This document shows positions 14,735-15,180 of a stretch of 15,180 nucleotides of DNA, in pieces. The DNA is from Caldifarciminota bacterium UBA2202. GTDB lineage: Bacteria > Hydrothermota > 32-111. The notes beneath the pieces are model-generated. The model was not told where the DNA came from. It was given only the letters and a program-made list of their open reading frames with translations, and did not search any database. The stretch's first letter is position 1. Every line of letters starts with the position of its first letter. The position numbers were made by a program, and so were the translations under genes. The DNA is taken from assembly GCA_002327905.1 (NCBI GenBank), contig DCUY01000108.1, positions 1-15,180 of the forward strand, in the 5' to 3' direction.

Positions 14735-14740
14735 AGGAGG
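14733..14740 (+). promoter_or_regulatory. Strong ribosome binding site for the TTG start of rpsI
   Basis: AAAGGAGG overlaps the rplM stop codon and lies six bases before the TTG at 14747. No in-frame ATG occurs until within the conserved S9 domain, so the TTG is the start. Confidence 0.75.
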
Positions 14741-14746
14741 TTTTCC

Positions 14747-15136
14747 TTGACAGCGCAAAAGATTTATGTCGGCAGAAGAAAAGAATCAGTTGCAAGAGTG
14801 CGTCTTATTGAGGGCAAAAACGCCTTCATGATAAATGGGAAAAAACTTGATGACTTTATATCAAGAGTTGATCATAAGGAGAGCGTGCTTAATGTTCTGA
14901 GACTATGCAATCTTGAAAAGAAAATTTCTGTTTATGTCAGAGTCAACGGCGGCGGAATAACAGGGCAGAAGGATGCAATCCGCCTTGGTATCGCAAGGGC
15001 GATATGCGAGAAATATCCTGAATTCAAGCCTGTTATGAAAGAGAACGGACTTTTGACAAGAGACCCGAGAGAAAAAGAGAGAAGGAAATACGGTCTTGCA
15101 AAGGCAAGAAAGAGATACCAGTTCTCAAAGAGATAA
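14747..15136 (+). CDS. rpsI: 30S ribosomal protein S9
   Basis: S9 of 129 residues, the normal length. It lies in the head of the small subunit, and its C-terminal tail reaches the P-site tRNA. Seen here are the N-terminal YVGRRKESVARVRL (7-20), the central VNGGGITGQKDAIRLGIARA (66-85) and the basic C-terminus RDPREKERRKYGLAKARKR, ending in the expected SKR tail. The start is TTG behind a strong Shine-Dalgarno, so initiation at a non-ATG codon is accepted here for a highly expressed gene. It follows rplM and is the last gene in the window. Confidence 0.97.
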   Translation: MTAQKIYVGRRKESVARVRLIEGKNAFMINGKKLDDFISRVDHKESVLNVLRLCNLEKKISVYVRVNGGGITGQKDAIRLGIARAICEKYPEFKPVMKENGLLTRDPREKERRKYGLAKARKRYQFSKR

Positions 15137-15180
15137 ACAAAAAAACAATCACACTGCTACAAGCGGAAAGGGCGGTGCAC

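Noticed and set aside
15137..15180. Beginning of a further gene or terminator after rpsI
   Set aside because: The 44 bases show no clear start signal or stem with a T-run, and the window ends too soon to judge.

Overview
The window is an AT-rich stretch of bacterial chromosome, all genes on the + strand, with short or negative gaps, strong AGGAGG-type ribosome binding sites and several TTG starts. A TPR lipoprotein with a clear lipobox, long TPR proteins, DUF4388/PATAN and roadblock proteins suggest a diderm bacterium, possibly from a deep-branching or poorly cultured phylum. I cannot name the species or the phylum.

Region 1 (1-290) is the leader of a large operon. I see no supportable gene in it, only a possible promoter just upstream of the first gene and a decayed GC-rich hairpin that looks like a dispersed-repeat remnant.

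Region 2 (291-6916) is a compact chemosensory core: an unusual receptor, then CheW, CheY, CheA and CheC. The receptor has no signal peptide or membrane span. It carries two successive MCP-type signalling tips, followed at the C-terminus by a full-length family-5 (oligopeptide/nickel type) solute-binding domain. CheA is complete (HPt, P2, dimerisation, ATPase, CheW-like domain) and CheY has the full phosphorylation site. CheC keeps both phosphatase motifs. No CheR, CheB or CheD is present in the window.

Region 3 (6922-12362) continues without a break: a 904-residue TPR protein, a DUF4388/PATAN-TPR protein, a TPR-roadblock protein and two stand-alone roadblock/LC7 proteins. Roadblock proteins of this kind usually regulate small Ras-like GTPases (MglA/MglB type), but no GTPase lies in the window. 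The ten genes from 291 to 12362 look like one operon of about 12 kb. The reading I favour is a cytoplasmic peptide- or solute-sensing chemosensory array that feeds, through CheY and TPR/PATAN adaptors, into a roadblock/GTPase polarity or surface-motility module. The receptor architecture and the physical linkage are seen in the sequence; the signalling route is inference.

Region 4 (12363-15180) holds a small AT-rich membrane protein of unknown function with its own promoter-like sequence. After it comes a second transcription unit: a TPR outer-membrane-type lipoprotein followed closely by rplM (L13) and rpsI (S9), preceded by a good sigma70-type promoter. The last 44 bases after rpsI hold no gene that I can see.
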